A DNA stretch of 6,960 nt from JAZLDV01 sp045614925 (GTDB lineage: Bacteria; Bacillota_I; Bacilli_A; Erysipelotrichales; Coprobacillaceae): the NCBI GenBank assembly GCA_045614925.1, contig JAZLDV010000045.1, positions 1 through 6,960 on the forward strand, read 5' to 3'. Below the pieces are notes generated by a model that saw only the letters and a list, made by a program, of their open reading frames with translations, did not search any database and was not told the DNA's origin. Position numbers and translations under genes: made by a program. Below, piece after piece: positions 3,964 through 6,960 of the stretch. Within the stretch, counting starts at the first letter, position 1. Each line of letters starts with the position of its first letter.

Positions 3964-6567
3964 TCATTTTTTAATATTTTTGCTAAAACATTTTAATAAA
4001 TTTTTAGAATTTATGTCATATAATATTTTAATTAAAAGTGATTTATTTTTATTTGTATTATTTTTTACATTACATTTATTTTGCTTTATACTTGGTGTAA
4101 TATAAAATGCTCTATCTATTAACCAAGACATAAGACCTAGATAATTTTTAGATATATATATACTTTTAATATCATTTATAAGTTCTTCAAAGTCTAATTG
4201 TATTTCTTCTTTGTATCTCTTATAATTTTCATCATAAGCATATGTGGTATTATATAAAAATAAATCTAAAGAATATCTTTCAATTAATTCTTCAACCTTT
4301 CTACATTTGCGCCTGTCATCTTCTAATTCAAATTTTTCAAAGAAATAACTCATAGGCAACGTAGACTCATTACTTCTGTAATTATCGAACTTTAAATCCA
4401 TAAGATAATTCATAGGGCAAACTAATTTTTTATTTATTTTATCAGAACTGAATTTTTTATCATTTAGTTTTGCCTTTTTATCTTTTACGTGTTTCCAAAA
4501 AGCAGGAGAACCATTTTCTTCAACGTTAATATCTTGTTTAATTCTTTCTATCTCATCTATAATATTAACGTCAAATGTTCTTTTTGCATTATCAATAGCC
4601 GCTTGTGCAAGAACACTCAATATACAAACATAGTCTTTATATTTTTGGTCATCAAAATTATACATATATGTTTGTGCTAACTGAGCAAGATTACTTGAAA
4701 GTCCTATTGCACTTTGAGCGTGTGATAATGAATTATCTATTAAAGCATAATTCTCTAAAGTATTGTTATATTTATTTTTATCTTTTGGGATATTATTAAC
4801 TATAGTCGGATAATTTAAATATGCTCGTCTTGCACATTTTACTATATCAATTTGATTAGTAACATATCCCGAATCGCTATCAAAGTCACAACCATTCATT
4901 CTGTCTTGAATAGGTGTGTGTAAAACATTAAGTGCTATTATTTGTTCACCTAAATCAAAATACTTGAAATATTCTTCTGAATAAACATTATGCAAGTAAG
5001 AAATATTATTCTTTGAATTATGTGGACTTCTGAAACAAGCCAAATGTTCATTATCATCAAATCTTTGAGTAAAGCATTGAATACAATCTTCTTCCTGTTT
5101 AAACGTAGTATCGTTTTCTACATCTTCTCCAACTGTATAAAGTAACATAGCATACGGGCTACCAACAAAAACAAGATTGTCTGCATTTTGTAATACCTTA
5201 CCAAACTTTAGATTACTTATATAGTTTTCAATAATAATTGTTTTACGCTTTCTAAAATATTCACTCCGCAGGAAATTTTTATTTTGATTGCATAAAGCAA
5301 TTAATACTTCAAAGTCATTTGAAAAATTTTTATTATCGTTAAGATATTTCAAAAATACATTATTATCTCTTTTTAACGACTCAATATATTCTTTACTCTT
5401 TTTAACTACATTAGGCATAATATTCATATCTAAAGAGTTAATCATTTGATAACTCATCTTTTGGACTTCACCTAATTTACTTTTATGTGCCGTTTTAACT
5501 ACACCGAAAGTACATTTATTTTCATATACCTTTTTACACCAATACTCATAGTCAATTCCAAACTTTAACCATTTCATAGCATTGTCTGTAGTTATTATTT
5601 TTATATCTTTAGCATAATGTTCTATACCAAACATATCTGTAATAACGGCATTATCATAATTATCTTGGTAATAATCTTTAAAGAATTTTTGTATCTTCGT
5701 TTTAAAACACGCCATTTTACACATATGGTGTCTTAACAGGAGATAACCATTTCCCCATTTAGGAAATATACTTTCATCAATTAAACCCTGTCCGTCAAAC
5801 ATTGTGTTCTTTAATTGATAGTTTTCTTTAGATATAGCAATACAATGTTTATCTTTATCAGTTTCTACACTAACAACATTGGTAGTGAAATAACTGTCAA
5901 TATCTTTAAGGATTAAAATATTCTTAGGGTCAACGTGTATTGTATCAATAATAGAACTTGCTATAAGAGAACTATACGCACCCATTTCAACTATAGGTGC
6001 ATTATTTTTAGGCATCTTAATTCCCATACGGATAAAATTAAGTGCCTTTTTGTAAAGCCTATCACAAATAAACATACAAGACCCATCTTTGGCTTTTCCT
6101 GTAGAACGATAAAGCATATTATAATGCACGAACTCTTGTTTCGTTATCTTACCATTCTTTCTTTGTATGTCGTGTCTTATTTCTACACCTTTAGTATAGA
6201 ATATTTCTCTTATTTCGTCAGCAGACTTTTTACTGAATAAATCTTTTTTAAGTTCTGCCTGTGTCTTAAAAGATTTTAAACATTCAACTTTATCTATATT
6301 GCCCTCACACTCCGCAGACTTTATACATTTATCTAAATGTTTAATTTCTTCTTCGTAAGACCTTGACCCATAATCAAACTCTATACATATTATATCTCTT
6401 GTCCAACCATTGTTTACTTTTAATCCATTATCCATAAGATAATAAAGCAACAGATTATTTGTAAACATAGCCCTTGTGTAGTCGTAATTCTCTCTCACGC
6501 CAAGGTTACATTGATACAATGCTCCTGCTTGAAAGTTCTTTATCTTTATTCCGTATTTACTAATCAT
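3964..6567 (-). CDS. yonO: Single-chain two-barrel RNA polymerase, YonO type
   Basis: An 867-aa protein whose ATG overlaps the TGA of the preceding small gene (ATGA), so translation is coupled. The key motif is NGCDFDSDSG (558-567): D561, D563 and D565 form the DxDxD magnesium site of the double-psi beta-barrel RNA polymerases (DFDGD in cellular beta prime). Upstream are FDGQGLIDESIFP (257-269) and GYLLLRHHMCKMACFKTKI (274-292). The latter has lysines K284, K289 and K291, which could play the part of the first-barrel lysines. FRSPHNSKNNISYL (512-525) comes before the catalytic loop, and LSHAQSAIGLSSNLAQ (614-629) after it resembles a bridge-helix-like segment. Length is close to SPbeta YonO (about 900 aa), which makes RNA from DNA in one peptide and serves late phage transcription. 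The glycine of the motif is serine here. The C-terminus ends in a lysine- and asparagine-rich stretch (KNNTNKNKS) and may be shortened. Confidence 0.85.
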   Translation of the reverse strand: MISKYGIKIKNFQAGALYQCNLGVRENYDYTRAMFTNNLLLYYLMDNGLKVNNGWTRDIICIEFDYGSRSYEEEIKHLDKCIKSAECEGNIDKVECLKSFKTQAELKKDLFSKKSADEIREIFYTKGVEIRHDIQRKNGKITKQEFVHYNMLYRSTGKAKDGSCMFICDRLYKKALNFIRMGIKMPKNNAPIVEMGAYSSLIASSIIDTIHVDPKNILILKDIDSYFTTNVVSVETDKDKHCIAISKENYQLKNTMFDGQGLIDESIFPKWGNGYLLLRHHMCKMACFKTKIQKFFKDYYQDNYDNAVITDMFGIEHYAKDIKIITTDNAMKWLKFGIDYEYWCKKVYENKCTFGVVKTAHKSKLGEVQKMSYQMINSLDMNIMPNVVKKSKEYIESLKRDNNVFLKYLNDNKNFSNDFEVLIALCNQNKNFLRSEYFRKRKTIIIENYISNLKFGKVLQNADNLVFVGSPYAMLLYTVGEDVENDTTFKQEEDCIQCFTQRFDDNEHLACFRSPHNSKNNISYLHNVYSEEYFKYFDLGEQIIALNVLHTPIQDRMNGCDFDSDSGYVTNQIDIVKCARRAYLNYPTIVNNIPKDKNKYNNTLENYALIDNSLSHAQSAIGLSSNLAQLAQTYMYNFDDQKYKDYVCILSVLAQAAIDNAKRTFDVNIIDEIERIKQDINVEENGSPAFWKHVKDKKAKLNDKKFSSDKINKKLVCPMNYLMDLKFDNYRSNESTLPMSYFFEKFELEDDRRKCRKVEELIERYSLDLFLYNTTYAYDENYKRYKEEIQLDFEELINDIKSIYISKNYLGLMSWLIDRAFYITPSIKQNKCNVKNNTNKNKSLLIKILYDINSKNLLKCFSKNIKK

Positions 6568-6710
6568 AAATTCCCCGATTTGTTAATTCGTTCTATAAGT
6601 TCAAGTTCTTCTTCTGTATATATAACGCCATCAATTTCTTCATCGTATAATTCGTATAATCTAAACATATCTTCTTCTACGGGGTTGGTTTTGTCATATT
6701 CCCAACTCAC
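6564..6710 (-). CDS. Small acidic protein translationally coupled to the polymerase
   Basis: This short gene starts at GTG 6710-6708, 10 nt after AAAGGAG, and ends at TGA 6566-6564 inside the polymerase start codon (ATGA). The 48-aa product is strongly acidic: after SWEYDKTNPVEEDMF it continues as a helix with many Glu and Asp (LYDEEIDGV, YTEEELELIERI). There is no signal peptide, membrane segment or known motif. As the first gene after the repressible promoter, and coupled to the polymerase, it could be a regulator or partner of the enzyme. Its charge would also suit a DNA mimic. Both are inference only. Confidence 0.7.
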   Translation of the reverse strand: MSWEYDKTNPVEEDMFRLYELYDEEIDGVIYTEEELELIERINKSGNL

Positions 6711-6760
6711 TTTGAAATTTCTCCTTTCTGCATTTCTGCAATATTTTGTATCTTGATTAT

Positions 6761-6789
6761 ATTATACCACAATTTGTGGCAAATGTCAA
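6761..6789 (-). promoter_or_regulatory. Perfect sigma-A promoter of the polymerase operon
   Basis: TTGACA (6789-6784) and TATAAT (6766-6761) with a 17-bp spacer match the consensus exactly. A- and T-tracts (AAAAAATTTTT, about 6810-6800) just upstream could serve as an UP element. Transcription should begin near 6754, leaving a 44-nt leader that ends with the AAAGGAG of the 48-aa gene. Such a strong host-type promoter fits early expression, and the operator within it shows how it could be held off. Confidence 0.88.
6767..6779. promoter_or_regulatory. Operator-like palindrome inside the promoter spacer
   Basis: CCACAAATTGTGG is a perfect palindrome with 6-bp arms around one central base, filling 13 of the 17 spacer bases and touching the -10 box. 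A dimeric repressor bound here would block polymerase, so this is a probable phage repressor operator. No second copy was seen in the window, and the other perfect promoter (1390-1362) lacks it. The repressor gene is not in the window. Confidence 0.6.
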
Positions 6790-6812
6790 TAGGTATTTTG
6801 AAAAATTTTTTG

Positions 6813-6821
6813 TGTGGATAA
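6813..6821 (-). promoter_or_regulatory. Perfect DnaA-box match
   Basis: The minus strand reads TTATCCACA, the consensus DnaA box, 24 bp upstream of the -35 element and beside a very AT-rich tract. One 9-mer can occur by chance in AT-rich DNA, so a role in replication or DnaA-responsive transcription is only suggested. Confidence 0.35.
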
Positions 6822-6840
6822 AACGAGTGCGAAAACAAGG

Positions 6841-6960
6841 TCGCTTAATTATTTTTATAGATGGATTTTAAATAAAGAATATTAAATATTCTATTTATAA
6901 ATTCCATATAAATATATCGTATATTATATATAAATAATTAATATACATAATATATATTAT
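6841..6960. other. Extremely AT-rich tract with palindrome, gene-free
   Basis: After the first ten bases this tract is almost entirely A and T, with long runs of alternating TA. It holds a perfect palindrome AGAATATT-A-AATATTCT (6876-6892), with imperfectly symmetrical flanks, and a second TA-rich near-palindrome around 6905-6935. No start codon with RBS is visible on either strand. It could be a DNA-unwinding element, a divergent promoter region for a gene beyond the edge, or simply a spacer. Confidence 0.5.

Noticed and set aside
4489..4799. Plus-strand ORFs within the polymerase gene, also 5935-6240 and 6511-6756
   Set aside because: They are antisense shadows of confident minus-strand genes and have no RBS or recognisable domain.

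Overview
The window looks like part of a temperate-type phage or prophage of a low-GC Gram-positive host (Bacillota). The DNA is AT-rich, every convincing gene reads leftwards on the minus strand, ribosome binding sites are of the AAGGAGG type, TGA is used as a stop, and two promoters match the sigma-A consensus exactly (TTGACA, 17 bp, TATAAT). The gene set resembles the yon region of Bacillus phage SPbeta: a single-chain two-barrel RNA polymerase of YonO type, HU-like DNA-binding proteins, a YonK-like small protein and a calcineurin-type phosphoesterase. Host and phage lineage cannot be fixed from the sequence alone.

Layout, in transcription order from right to left. The right edge (about 6841-6960) is an extremely AT-rich, apparently gene-free stretch with a palindrome and a nearby perfect DnaA-box match. 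A perfect promoter at 6789-6761, with a 13-bp palindrome filling most of its spacer, drives a 48-aa acidic protein (6710-6564). This gene overlaps the polymerase start by 4 nt (6567-3964). A 322-nt non-coding, hairpin-rich stretch (3963-3642) separates the polymerase from two overlapping HU-like genes (3641-3249 and 3256-2798). A YonK-like 62-aa gene (2791-2603) and a 399-aa metallophosphoesterase (2592-1393) follow, each closely spaced.

Three bases beyond the phosphoesterase stop a second perfect promoter begins (1390-1362). It fires into about 500 nt without a minus-strand gene that fold, on paper, into a series of hairpins. These include a tRNA-like acceptor/T-arm minihelix (993-949) and a loop identical to the 3' tail of 16S rRNA. 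This may be a stand-alone ornate RNA or a very long leader. It ends at the RBS of a 113-aa probable virion (baseplate/tail) protein (842-501). Next come a terminator-like hairpin, a textbook H-type pseudoknot (441-407), a 16-bp hairpin (391-356) and a zinc-ribbon protein (336-1) that runs off the left edge.

The simplest reading is two transcription units. The first is a regulator/polymerase operon under a repressible promoter. The second is a late, structural-type operon fronted by a large structured RNA. The polymerase would be the natural candidate to read late genes, as reported for SPbeta YonO, but no phage-specific promoter could be recognised here. The most unusual content is the concentration of structured non-coding RNA in three gene gaps.
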